Of a stretch of 45,117 nt of DNA, positions 8,854 through 17,702 are shown in pieces (within the stretch, counting starts at the first letter, position 1; each line of letters opens with the position of its first letter). The notes under the pieces were generated by a model. The model was given only the letters and a program-made list of their open reading frames with translations. It was not told the origin of the DNA and searched no databases. This DNA comes from JAYZDF01 sp036337945 (GTDB taxonomy: Bacteria > Myxococcota > Kuafuiibacteriia > Kuafuiibacteriales > Kuafuiibacteriaceae), in contig JAYZDF010000065.1 of NCBI GenBank assembly GCA_036337945.1, forward strand, positions 1 to 45,117. Direction: 5' to 3'. A program made the translations under genes and the position numbers.

Positions 8854-9522
8854 ATGAAAACTCGAATACTAAGCGTCCTAAGCTCGGCTATTTTGCTGGG
8901 AGGGTTCGGTTGCGCCAACGTTTCGGCATTACAAACAGCTCGTGCTCTAAAGTCAGGAGAGAGGGAACTCGCAGTTGGTGGCGGTTATTTCACCATGCCT
9001 GCTCTCAACGACGTGCTCGAAGATGTGGCTGAAGCAAGTATGGCTTCAGAAGATGTTGATACCTCTATTGAAATTCCATATCTCGAAGTGAGTTACCGGG
9101 AAGGACTCGGGAGCAATATGGACTTCGGGGTAAAGCTAACTCTCATCGGTACTCTCGCGGCAGATTTCAAGTACCAGTTACTCGATGTTAATGGCTTCTC
9201 TTTGGCGGCGGGTGTAGGTCTAGGCGCTTTTTACCTGTCCAGCGATAGCGACAGTGATGGCGGCAGCTCTGACTTTACGATGGTCGATACAATGATACCG
9301 ATTTATGCAAGCTACGACGTTTCTGAGGCCTTCGCTCTATATGCCTCACCGAAGTATATCCTTCGAACCATAAACGGGGAACCGTTACATCTTGGCGGTC
9401 TAACCGCGGGTACGAAGATAGGTAAAGACATGGGCGTGTATCTTGAGTTGAGCTACCTTCAATATCTAGACAATTTCGATATTCCTGAAATCCTTCAATT
9501 CAACGCCGCGTACTTCTTCTAA
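8854..9522 (+). CDS. Outer-membrane beta-barrel protein
   Basis: The ATG at 8854 follows GGGAGG at a good distance and begins a signal peptide (MKTR, then a hydrophobic run with ILLGGFGC). A longer reading from 8773 lacks this support. The mature part alternates Gly and aromatic residues typical of barrel strands: ERELAVGGGYFTMP, DFGVKLTLIGTLAADFKY, LAAGVGLGAFYLSS. The last residue is Phe in NAAYFF, the usual C-terminal signature for assembly in the outer membrane. At about 222 residues it is small, comparable to eight-stranded barrels. Its stop overlaps the stop of the convergent TlpA-like gene by four bases. Function is unknown. Confidence 0.7.
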   Translation: MKTRILSVLSSAILLGGFGCANVSALQTARALKSGERELAVGGGYFTMPALNDVLEDVAEASMASEDVDTSIEIPYLEVSYREGLGSNMDFGVKLTLIGTLAADFKYQLLDVNGFSLAAGVGLGAFYLSSDSDSDGGSSDFTMVDTMIPIYASYDVSEAFALYASPKYILRTINGEPLHLGGLTAGTKIGKDMGVYLELSYLQYLDNFDIPEILQFNAAYFF

Positions 9523-10478
9523 TTGTTCGCTTTTGCCAACTCACGTCTGATTTTTTCTAATGAGTTGGTTGCGCTCTCTTCGGTTGAGACAATCAGGCCA
9601 TCGGGGGAAACAACGAAGTACGTCGGAATCATAGCAACACCAACTGACGCCGCGAGCGCCGATTTATCGCTTCCTACCCGAACACTCGGCCACGGCATCT
9701 TATGTGCGTTCATGAATTTTAAAAATGCTTCTTCGTCGTCATCAATACTTACGCCAAGGACACGGAATTTATCCTTTGGTAACTCCGCTTGAGCTTTTTT
9801 GAGTTTAGGAAGAGCCGCAATACAAGGTTCACAAAATGTGGCCCAAAAATCGACCAATACCCACTTCTCACTCAGTTCTGACGCGACTCGTTTCGGAAAA
9901 GGAAATCGCCGCCCCATCATCTCGGAACGCCTCAAGATAGGTAAATACTGCTCAAGATAAGGATCCTGTGGATAATTTTCTTTTAGCGATACGACGTATT
10001 TTCCAGCCTCTACGACGTTCTTCTGATTTACCGATCGTTGGATAAGCCAATAGTACACTTGAGGAAGATTCGGGTCTCCGGCAAATTCGATCTGAAGTTG
10101 GGCTGCTATACTAAGCGCACTCTGGTTCGGTGAAAACTTCATCAAAACCAAGCCGGCCATAAACTTTTGCTGTCTATCTTTTGCGGATTCGAAAGTCTGT
10201 CGAAGCAACGCTCTCGCCTTCTCCGCTTCCTGCGATTTCGGTGTCGTTAAATTTTCGCTGACGAGCTGAAGAGCCCAATCGTATCGAATTTTGTCCACCA
10301 TCGAATTATTCGGAAATTCGCGAACGAACTTTTCTGAAAGAAGGTAAAAGGATTGCAACTCGCCCTCTTCTTGCGCTTCCGCGATCTGAATCAACTGCGT
10401 TTGGGGAGGCTGTCCCGTCGCACAACTTGCAGTACTGGCGAGTAAAAACGACGCCACAAATCGTGCGCTAGTTTCCAC
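9519..10478 (-). CDS. TlpA-like thioredoxin-fold lipoprotein with an N-terminal helical repeat region
   Basis: The GTG at 10478 has GGAG eight bases upstream. The N-terminus ends in STASC, a plausible lipobox (C19). Residues about 30-190 look like TPR-type helices. The rest is a TlpA/ResA-like thioredoxin domain with WATFCEPC (C216, C219), a strand VLGVSIDDDEEAF and the cis-Pro site MIPTYFVV. Such proteins reduce disulfides in the periplasm, often for cytochrome or oxidative-stress work. It is the last gene of a minus-strand group behind the TyrA fusion, which it overlaps by 11 bp. No partner such as DsbD or a cytochrome gene is next to it, so the substrate is unknown. Confidence 0.75.
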   Translation of the reverse strand: METSARFVASFLLASTASCATGQPPQTQLIQIAEAQEEGELQSFYLLSEKFVREFPNNSMVDKIRYDWALQLVSENLTTPKSQEAEKARALLRQTFESAKDRQQKFMAGLVLMKFSPNQSALSIAAQLQIEFAGDPNLPQVYYWLIQRSVNQKNVVEAGKYVVSLKENYPQDPYLEQYLPILRRSEMMGRRFPFPKRVASELSEKWVLVDFWATFCEPCIAALPKLKKAQAELPKDKFRVLGVSIDDDEEAFLKFMNAHKMPWPSVRVGSDKSALAASVGVAMIPTYFVVSPDGLIVSTEESATNSLEKIRRELAKANN

Positions 10479-11526
10479 CTTGAATTCTCCGTGAATTTCG
10501 AAGAATCGTATCGAAGATTTCGTCGACCGCTGTGTTATCTAGACCAACGTTCTCACCCCACTCTTTTCTGGCGCGAAGTAACTGCTCTTCTCGTTTGCTA
10601 TCTCGAACTGCACGACCGACGGTTGCTTTTGCTTTTTTTGCTCTTCGTGACAGATTCGCACGACGACCGAGCAGTTCAATCAGCTCGCGGTCGAGCTGGT
10701 CTATAAGCTCTCTGGTCTGTAACAGCTCAGGAGGTGTGTCTGTAGATGCCGGAATATCGAGGACCGCCTCCTCTGCGGCTGAACGAATTTGGGGCTGGTA
10801 ATCTTTGACGTTTTTATCGACTGATATGAGTGCGTCGATCAATTTTTGTCTCGCTTTTGCCGCAAATGGGTTATCGCGGTGAATCGCAGCAAAGAGATGC
10901 CCTGCGTCTGAACGAACTGTATCAATCGTTCGAGAAATCGCTGAAAATGAAGGTGGCGCGTACTTTACGTCTTCACCGGCACCTGCGTCCAACATTCCTT
11001 TGGCGACAAAGAAAGTCAGCGCATGAGTCATCGCCATGTCGTGATCATGCTCTCGAGGCTCCTGTCGTACAACTTTACAATCAAGGCTCTTCCAAAAATC
11101 ACAGACTACTTGAGTGATTTCGGGATACGCCTGATTTGGGCATACCACAACATTCAGAGGTCTTTCGCCAAGAGCGAGGCTCGTCGGGCCAAACAAGGGG
11201 TGACATCCGACGTACGGAATTTCGTCTCCCAAGATTTCTTCCATCGCACTAAGAGGAGTCGTCTTAACACTACCCACGTCCAACACAATATGCTTGCTAT
11301 GAAGTGCTGGTCTGATTTGCTCCAAAACCGTCCTCATTTGGGGAACTGGAACAGCGAGAATAATAAGTTCAGCTTCTTGTAGAAGCTGCTTTACAGAGGC
11401 GGTTTTGTGCTCCTCCGGCACCACCGCGTGAATGTCGTACGCAAGATAGTCTTTGTCGTTTTCTTCAAGAACTTCAGCCAATGCTCGACCAAAATGCCCA
11501 AAGCCAATTATTCCTATTTTATTCAT
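10468..11526 (-). CDS. tyrA: Prephenate dehydrogenase fused to a C-terminal chorismate mutase
   Basis: The ATG at 11526 starts directly with MNKIGIIGFGHFGRALAEV, the NAD-binding GxGxxG loop of the TyrA family; longer readings up to 11685 run back into the upstream gene. CHPLFGP is a family motif near the substrate site, and HDHDMAMTHAL is the following His-rich helix. From about residue 262 a second domain resembles type II chorismate mutase (AroQ): TRELIDQLDRELIELLGRRA, then KAKATVGRAVRDSKREEQL, holding the expected Arg, Lys, Asp and Glu. The two reactions lead from chorismate to 4-hydroxyphenylpyruvate in tyrosine synthesis. In E. coli the order is mutase first; here it is last. It overlaps the next gene by 11 bp. 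Confidence 0.85.
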   Translation of the reverse strand: MNKIGIIGFGHFGRALAEVLEENDKDYLAYDIHAVVPEEHKTASVKQLLQEAELIILAVPVPQMRTVLEQIRPALHSKHIVLDVGSVKTTPLSAMEEILGDEIPYVGCHPLFGPTSLALGERPLNVVVCPNQAYPEITQVVCDFWKSLDCKVVRQEPREHDHDMAMTHALTFFVAKGMLDAGAGEDVKYAPPSFSAISRTIDTVRSDAGHLFAAIHRDNPFAAKARQKLIDALISVDKNVKDYQPQIRSAAEEAVLDIPASTDTPPELLQTRELIDQLDRELIELLGRRANLSRRAKKAKATVGRAVRDSKREEQLLRARKEWGENVGLDNTAVDEIFDTILRNSRRIQGGN

Positions 11527-11536
11527 CGCTTGTTGC

Positions 11537-13972
11537 TCACTGTCGCACCTGCACAACCGGTAACGGACGGATGCACTGTAACAAATCGTGCTTTTCAAGC
11601 AAGATTTGAATCGCTTTGGCTCGATTGATAACGGGATGTCGATTCGACGTTTCAGGCAGCCCCAGACCTTCTCCACCAGAGACAATCGAAATTCTGCCCT
11701 GACTGCGCACTTCGTTGACTACGTCATCAAAATCCAGCTCTTGCAGTATTCCTGGCGACAGACTTGTCCAGTACGGTGCGTATCCTTTTTCAAATCGAAA
11801 CTTTAATGTTTGAGGTGCGTCAGCCATAACTAAATTAGGATTAACCAACGCTCCTTCAGCATAAGCCAAAAGAGCTAGCGCACCAGATTCAGGTCCGAAA
11901 GTGAGAATCCTATCAAACTCGCCGAATGCGAGCACCGCCGCAGAAAGGTGACTCACCCAAGATGAAGCTAAGCTCTTGTTCACCGACACTGACAACAAAC
12001 TAAGTAACTTACGGTGCCACGCCTGATGATCGCTGCCTGAAGTACCAAACGTCGGGAGCTGCAATACAGTGACGTCGAATCCACAAGCCTGCATAAGTGG
12101 CGCAAAGCCAGATGCTAATCTTCCTGAATCCTCGATCAACAACACCCTTTCGACGGGCTTATTGACCGCGAATCTCCAAGCGAGCGTTGACGCTAATTCG
12201 TCCTCTAATGTGAGTACGACTTCGGTTTGTTGCGGCCCCGACATGCCTGAAACCTTTGTCGAAAACTTCGGTGGGACGTAAACATTATCTTTACTGGGCT
12301 TGCGTTTTGTCGTCGCCATTTTGAACATTCGGCTTATTTGTGTTTTCAGACCGGTAAACTCTCGGTACCTCGGTTCTACGGCAGGCAACCATTTACCTGC
12401 ATACTCGACAAAATCGGACTTATAATTCTGGTGGTTGATCTCTTGAATTATATCACGGCGGGAATCCGCACTTTGCTCATGCTTACCCAACCCGACAAAA
12501 CTCCGAAATTTTTCGGGTGTATCTGAGTAGGCCTGTTCACCAGCAGTCACCACGCCACGATTGCTTTCTTTTCCGTGATCGCCGTCGTCCTTTGGAAAGA
12601 TAAGAGAAAGCGGACGAGGTGAGATCATGTGAGTTAGACCCGCAAAACCACCCATGGCCTGAAAGCCTATAAAATGCTGCTCCGAATCAGAACCGATCGG
12701 GCGTGCAAAAGCCTCAAAATCTGCTGTACCTCCCATAGACACGACCCCCTTAATCTCGGAGCGAAGAGCCGCCAAAAGCATTGCAATCGTCCCTCCCATA
12801 GAGATTCCGGTCACCGTGATCTGTTCAGGCTTCACAAAAGGCAATCTCAGCATCGTCTCAAGCGCAGCCTCCGCCTCTTCGAGAAAAGGTCTAATGGCAG
12901 GCCGTCCTAAAAGGGTCAAATATGAAGCCAAGACATGAGCAGACTCTGGACCCTGACGATATCCATATCCGAGTAAGTCTACAGCCGCTGCGACATAACC
13001 GTTTTTTGCGGTCTCAAGGAGGAAACGACTCACATCAGGATGACGGATTCCACCATTGAAATGACCACAAAAGTAAATCACCGCCGGTAAAGGTGTGTTC
13101 ACCGAAGAGGTCCTGACTATACGCATGTGACCTTCGGTGCCAAAAGGCGTGGGCAGAGACCAGTCCTCTATAATAAAGCCCCCAGACTCTTGATTACTTT
13201 TTCGAAATCCTAGTTTTGGTGAGTTCACCCCTAGTAACGCCCGAAATTCGGCATCCTGGATTTCGGAATTCCCTGCTAAGGAGAACTGCTGATTATAGGC
13301 CGCCTTAAGCTGAGCCGACGAAGCCTCGAAACGGCCAGAATTTGTCGATGTCGTCGTCATCCTTCGAAAGCCATGCGTCGAATTTGTAGACGTTTTTGAG
13401 ATGGGCGTCGTGCCCTCAGGTATCGAGTACAAACTGACGACGTAAGAATCACGCCGCACCGGCCAAAATCGCGCTGGACCAAGTTTTACCTGAAGATTAA
13501 GAATGTCCTGCGGACCGACAATAACTCGGCCGCGACTGTCGACCGCTTTTTCTTCTACGCTTGTTTCAACCTGATATTGACCTTGCCGCCAGTATTCTGC
13601 TTGAGAGTCACTTGATGCTGAGGAGATTGCTCCAGCGGACACCAACATCCAAGTCTTACGGGGGTCGACCACTCGACCCCTGAAGATAAACTCGTCTTTT
13701 CGGTTTGACACCGAGTTCGTAAACACCTCGGCGCGGGCTCCGTCCGGAAGATTGGCACCATAAGCCAGCAAGTCACTTCTTGGCCCAAGCCCGTGCGCCA
13801 TAAGGACCGCGGACCGTCCAGCTACGGGCGCTGCTTTTCTATAACCTTGATGCGCTTGCAAAGCACATCCAGCCTCAAAAACGCAGAGCACACCAAGCGA
13901 CACCAAGATAGGAGTTCGTCTTCGGTAAAGCTTTTGACTTGAGAATATAAACGACAAAACGGTTTGACTCAT
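11537..13972 (-). CDS. Large secreted alpha/beta hydrolase, possible esterase
   Basis: An 811-residue protein with an N-terminal hydrophobic segment ending in EAGCALQ; the residue at -3 is a poor fit for a lipobox, so either a lipoprotein or a plain exported protein is possible. Residues about 50-220 form a beta-rich domain of unknown role. Then comes an alpha/beta hydrolase: VIYFCGHFNGG for the oxyanion loop and VTGISMGGTIAM with the nucleophilic Ser in GISMG, as in dienelactone-hydrolase or acetyl-xylan-esterase groups. A second domain past residue 560 looks like another Rossmann-like or hydrolase-like half lacking the GxSxG motif. The stop lies ten bases before the tyrA start, so the three minus-strand genes likely form one operon. 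Substrate unknown. Confidence 0.7.
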   Translation of the reverse strand: MSQTVLSFIFSSQKLYRRRTPILVSLGVLCVFEAGCALQAHQGYRKAAPVAGRSAVLMAHGLGPRSDLLAYGANLPDGARAEVFTNSVSNRKDEFIFRGRVVDPRKTWMLVSAGAISSASSDSQAEYWRQGQYQVETSVEEKAVDSRGRVIVGPQDILNLQVKLGPARFWPVRRDSYVVSLYSIPEGTTPISKTSTNSTHGFRRMTTTSTNSGRFEASSAQLKAAYNQQFSLAGNSEIQDAEFRALLGVNSPKLGFRKSNQESGGFIIEDWSLPTPFGTEGHMRIVRTSSVNTPLPAVIYFCGHFNGGIRHPDVSRFLLETAKNGYVAAAVDLLGYGYRQGPESAHVLASYLTLLGRPAIRPFLEEAEAALETMLRLPFVKPEQITVTGISMGGTIAMLLAALRSEIKGVVSMGGTADFEAFARPIGSDSEQHFIGFQAMGGFAGLTHMISPRPLSLIFPKDDGDHGKESNRGVVTAGEQAYSDTPEKFRSFVGLGKHEQSADSRRDIIQEINHQNYKSDFVEYAGKWLPAVEPRYREFTGLKTQISRMFKMATTKRKPSKDNVYVPPKFSTKVSGMSGPQQTEVVLTLEDELASTLAWRFAVNKPVERVLLIEDSGRLASGFAPLMQACGFDVTVLQLPTFGTSGSDHQAWHRKLLSLLSVSVNKSLASSWVSHLSAAVLAFGEFDRILTFGPESGALALLAYAEGALVNPNLVMADAPQTLKFRFEKGYAPYWTSLSPGILQELDFDDVVNEVRSQGRISIVSGGEGLGLPETSNRHPVINRAKAIQILLEKHDLLQCIRPLPVVQVRQ

Positions 13973-14150
13973 TATCCTCGCCCGTAGTCGTCCATCAATA
14001 CCCTATTTGATAGTCACCATAATAGTTCAAACCCGACCTTTTTGCTGAAACCTTTTCTTTTTTCGACGCTGTTCGCACAGAATCCGCGGTCAACGACCGA
14101 GAGGCCCTGTGACACTTGCCTAGAGGCCCCGAGCACGTTAGGACGCCGGC

Positions 14151-14993
14151 ATGGCATTCAATCACGATACAGTCGGACAAACGTACGGTCCGTTAGAACA
14201 TAGTTATGACCAAAATCGCATTTCCTTATATGCACTTGCGTGTGGCGCTCAAGTTGACGAGCTTGATCTTCTTCTTGAAACGCGGGGTCCAAAAGTTCTG
14301 CCCACATACACTGTCGTTCCGGTTCTTGACTCCCTCTTCAAGGCCCTAAAAGCAATCGGCGGAAACATGCTCACCTTGGTTCACGGATCGCAAAAATGCG
14401 TGATTCATAAAACCCTCCCTGCCTCTGCTACGCTCAAGCACAGCTGCGAGATCAGTGGTCTCTATGACAAGGGTAAAGGTGCACTGGCTACTTTCAACAC
14501 GAAGAGCACCGACGAAGCGGGTGACCTTGTGTTCGAAACCGAATGGGGCATTTTTTACCGAGGCGAAGGTGGTTTTGGTGGAGACCGAGGTCCAGCCACC
14601 CCGAGCTTTGCCCCCGAAGAAGGCAAAGCCGCTGACCATCGTATCGAGATGCCGACTTCTGATACTCAGGCTTTGCTCTACCGTCTTGCGTCCGATGACC
14701 TGAACCCAATCCACTCTGACCCAGAAATCGCAGCTAAAGCAGGATTCCCAAAGCCTATCCTTCATGGACTATGTACATTTGGCCATGCAGGTCGAGCAGT
14801 AGTGAACGCTCTATGTGACGGCGACCCTACCCGGGTTACAAGCATTGAAGGCCGATTTAGCAAACCTGTTTTTCCTGGAGAAACGATTTGTACGGAAATT
14901 TGGGAAATTAAACCTGGAGAGGCCTACTACCTGACCTCAGTCAAAGAACGCGATGTACCGGTAATCACGCTGGGCCGCGTCACCTACAAGTAG
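14151..14993 (+). CDS. MaoC-like enoyl-CoA hydratase (hydratase 2 type)
   Basis: The protein of 280 residues matches the double hot-dog hydratases. The C-terminal domain contains SDDLNPIHSDPEIAAKAGF, the hydratase-2 motif with catalytic Asp (D183) and His (H188), followed by KPILHGLCTFG. The N-terminal half has the partner hot-dog with YALACGAQ. Such enzymes hydrate (2E)-enoyl-CoA to (3R)-hydroxyacyl-CoA in fatty acid or bile-acid-type side chain metabolism. The ATG at 14151 is preceded by TTAGGA. A thioesterase gene follows after 33 bp, making a small acyl-chain pair. The 178-bp gap before it has no gene that I can support. Confidence 0.8.
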   Translation: MAFNHDTVGQTYGPLEHSYDQNRISLYALACGAQVDELDLLLETRGPKVLPTYTVVPVLDSLFKALKAIGGNMLTLVHGSQKCVIHKTLPASATLKHSCEISGLYDKGKGALATFNTKSTDEAGDLVFETEWGIFYRGEGGFGGDRGPATPSFAPEEGKAADHRIEMPTSDTQALLYRLASDDLNPIHSDPEIAAKAGFPKPILHGLCTFGHAGRAVVNALCDGDPTRVTSIEGRFSKPVFPGETICTEIWEIKPGEAYYLTSVKERDVPVITLGRVTYK

Positions 14994-15026
14994 CTAAAAT
15001 CACCATTCACGGCTAAGTGGACTCTC

Positions 15027-15767
15027 GTGACTCCTAACGTAGCACCATTCTCGCTGACGAAGAATTCTCAGGAGGCTGGAGAGCCCCTTACTCCCCTCTT
15101 CTTTCTTCAAACGTTTCAAGAGCTCGCGAGTCTTCATGCGACAGAACTGGGCGTCTCCAGATCACTTTTATCGAAAGACAAACTCGCCTGGATGCTTCAC
15201 CGTCTCAAAGTTCAATTCTATAAGCGACCAAACCCGGACCGAGATATATACTTTGAAACCTACCCTTCGGGCTTTCTTCGCATGCTCGCTACACGTGATT
15301 ATATCGCCCGAGACCACCAAGGAGAAATAGTGGTTCGCGCAACTAGTTCCTGGCTCATCGCGAACACAGAAAAGCGAAGAGCGATACCTATTCCAGAGTG
15401 GGTACAAAGGCGTGCACCAGCTTACGCAACCCCACAATTGGATCTAAGTACTCGACGGATTATCGAGCGCCAGAAACAAATGCCAACAATTGCCGGTTTA
15501 ACTGTTCAAGAGACCGATATAGACTTTCTCGAGCACGTCAACAACACTCGCTACGCTCATTGGATACTCAAATATATCTCTGAAGAATTCCTAAAAAAGC
15601 ACGTTCTGCAAGAATTGGACATACTATTCAAAAGTGAGGCTCACCTTCACGACCAGTTACAAATAGAGCTTCAACAGGACGCAACGGTTTTCTCACATCG
15701 GATTCGAAGCGCAAAAAGCCAAGCAGAGCTGATTCAGGCACAAACCAAATGGGGGCCTAAGAGCTAA
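15027..15767 (+). CDS. Acyl-ACP thioesterase
   Basis: A 246-residue double hot-dog protein. The second domain holds TDIDFLEHVNNTRYAHWIL, the FatA/FatB-type signature with catalytic Asn and His (the plant equivalent is DxDxNxHVNN). The first domain has FFLQTFQELASLHATELG and a basic strand around KVQFYKRP. These enzymes release free fatty acids from acyl carrier protein. It starts at a GTG, 33 bp after the MaoC-type gene, so the two are probably co-transcribed. The stop lies 3 bp before the stop of the opposite-strand membrane protein gene. The chain length preference cannot be told from sequence. Confidence 0.8.
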   Translation: MTPNVAPFSLTKNSQEAGEPLTPLFFLQTFQELASLHATELGVSRSLLSKDKLAWMLHRLKVQFYKRPNPDRDIYFETYPSGFLRMLATRDYIARDHQGEIVVRATSSWLIANTEKRRAIPIPEWVQRRAPAYATPQLDLSTRRIIERQKQMPTIAGLTVQETDIDFLEHVNNTRYAHWILKYISEEFLKKHVLQELDILFKSEAHLHDQLQIELQQDATVFSHRIRSAKSQAELIQAQTKWGPKS

Positions 15768-15770
15768 AGC

Positions 15771-17702
15771 TCACTTGCTGATTTTTCTCTTCCAAATCCG
15801 ACGCGTCTTCCCTGGCACGTCGCTCTTAAACTCTGCGACAAGCTCGAAGCGGTTTGACGGAATCCCTTCCAAAAGCTTCTGGGCTGTAGCACCAAGATTG
15901 CGTACTTCTTCTTCTGAGAACATTAACCAACGGACATTTAGCGCCTGTAACGATTGCTCGTTTAGCTCTTTATGTATCAATCGGCGATGGCGGCTTTGGA
16001 GGTGAAGAATACCCGCTTTGACCCCAAGATAGTGGAAATCGGAATCGGAACCAATCACCGAAATTCCTCCGAATATAGACAGCATCGGTGAAATATTCGC
16101 CTGGCAATACACCACATCCTCTTTTTGGTAGCCGTTATCACGCCACCAATCAATCGTCTGACCTACAAGTGGGTCGACCTGCCGGTTGGTTTTCTCATAA
16201 AAACGCCAGTCGGGTTCGGGGGTAAAAAGGAGGTAAAACGCGCCCATCAGACCACCCACCACAAGCAATCCACGCAGCGGAACTCGCAGCCAGTGAAACA
16301 TGCGAGTCTGGCCATCCAAGACGATAACGAACAGCAGGCTTAGCGCAAAGGCTGCCGCAGAAGGAAATTTTACGATGTCCCATGAGCGTGAATAGGTCCA
16401 AAGATGCGGAACCAAGATACCGCCATGAGCGAACGCAACCAGCACCAACACGCTCCATTTGCGTTTTATAAGAGCAACCAGTCCAAAAAAAGGTAAAAGC
16501 AAGAAACCAATCCCGAGTGTCACGAGGTGCTGTCGGTAGGACTCAACAAAACCAACGTTCTCAGGGAAACCAAAGCTTGTGCGCCGAACGACGAGCCCTT
16601 CTTGAATCACATCTGAGGGCGTGAACATACCGCCAGAAAAATAGGCAGTCCCAGAACCAACAATAAGAACTAGAGTATAAACGACAAGCCGCTTACCCCG
16701 TTCACCGATTTGGTCTCGGCGCCCGCCCAAAAACCAAATGAGCAGAGCTGTCACTATCGCGAGTAGGCCGAGAGCAAAATATACGATCTGCCCCAGAGCT
16801 AATGCGGGGCATACGAGCAGAGATGGCACTAAGAATCTTTTCCATTCTTGCTTAGACATAAGCGCTGCTCGCGACAAAACAATCAAGACCAAAAACAAGG
16901 CCAACCCCAAAGCCACTGGGTGCTGAAAAACATTGAGCAGAGGCATAGGATAAAACGGGTCAACACCACAGGTTGGATGATGGTATTGAACTAAGCAACG
17001 AGGGTGCCGTCCTTCGACTCCCCAAAGCAGCAGCCACGCAAGACCACTGCCTAAATGAACCGCTATCATCGCGAACCCAAAGTTACGGTAACGAGGCTCC
17101 CCTTGCGCAACAATCGCTGCCGAAGCTAATGAAATGAGAGAGGCTAAGTAAACACTCACAAAATCGATTGCGAAATCAGAAGAGAGACCCAAGCCACGAG
17201 CAAGAAGACCCGCGAGAATATCAAAGCCATAATGGTACCGAGCAAAAGATTCAGGAATCGGAGGAAGATGAGGCGGAAAAAAGCCATTACGAATTTGCTC
17301 CACCATTGATTTATGGCCAAACAACGCAAATTCGTCGTGCATTTGGTACATCGCGCTCGTAAGACTGTATAGCAATACCACACAAAAAAGTGCTGCTCCG
17401 GCAAACACCCGTTCTCTTGTGGGCAGAGGGCTTCGCTCATCGTGCGCTTCTGGCAAACCACGTGCCCAAACCCCAAGTAGCGCGATTAAAATGCATGTAG
17501 CTGCGAGAGCCGCATCTACATTTTCAAATAATCTCCCAAAAAGACCTACGCCAAAGACCAACACAACTACGGGAGAGGCTAGGCAGATAGTCTCCCGACC
17601 AAAATGAGGCAGACAGGCTTTCACACTCTTCAGCCAGCGAAGAGTAATCAAGGATGAACCAATCACGCAGGTGACCAAGAGGAGCAAAGTCAGGCTAGTC
17701 AT
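15771..17702 (-). CDS. Polytopic membrane protein, likely GT-C-type glycosyltransferase
   Basis: The 643-residue protein has at least ten hydrophobic segments. After the first segments a periplasmic loop carries YQMHDEFALFGHK and then FFPPHLPPIPES and RYHYGFDI, similar in layout to GT-C enzymes and DUF2298-type proteins where an acidic pair in loop one binds the lipid-linked donor. A hydrophilic C-terminal part of about 150 residues follows, ending in KRKISK. Its ATG overlaps the stop of the preceding GT39-like gene by four bases (ATGA), so the two are translationally coupled. It likely transfers sugars from polyprenyl donors in the periplasm; the acceptor is unknown. Confidence 0.7.
   Translation of the reverse strand: MTSLTLLLLVTCVIGSSLITLRWLKSVKACLPHFGRETICLASPVVVLVFGVGLFGRLFENVDAALAATCILIALLGVWARGLPEAHDERSPLPTRERVFAGAALFCVVLLYSLTSAMYQMHDEFALFGHKSMVEQIRNGFFPPHLPPIPESFARYHYGFDILAGLLARGLGLSSDFAIDFVSVYLASLISLASAAIVAQGEPRYRNFGFAMIAVHLGSGLAWLLLWGVEGRHPRCLVQYHHPTCGVDPFYPMPLLNVFQHPVALGLALFLVLIVLSRAALMSKQEWKRFLVPSLLVCPALALGQIVYFALGLLAIVTALLIWFLGGRRDQIGERGKRLVVYTLVLIVGSGTAYFSGGMFTPSDVIQEGLVVRRTSFGFPENVGFVESYRQHLVTLGIGFLLLPFFGLVALIKRKWSVLVLVAFAHGGILVPHLWTYSRSWDIVKFPSAAAFALSLLFVIVLDGQTRMFHWLRVPLRGLLVVGGLMGAFYLLFTPEPDWRFYEKTNRQVDPLVGQTIDWWRDNGYQKEDVVYCQANISPMLSIFGGISVIGSDSDFHYLGVKAGILHLQSRHRRLIHKELNEQSLQALNVRWLMFSEEEVRNLGATAQKLLEGIPSNRFELVAEFKSDVPGKTRRIWKRKISK

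Noticed and set aside
13995..14180. 61-codon minus-strand frame in the gap before the MaoC-type gene
   Set aside because: Overlaps the start of a well supported gene and shows no motif.
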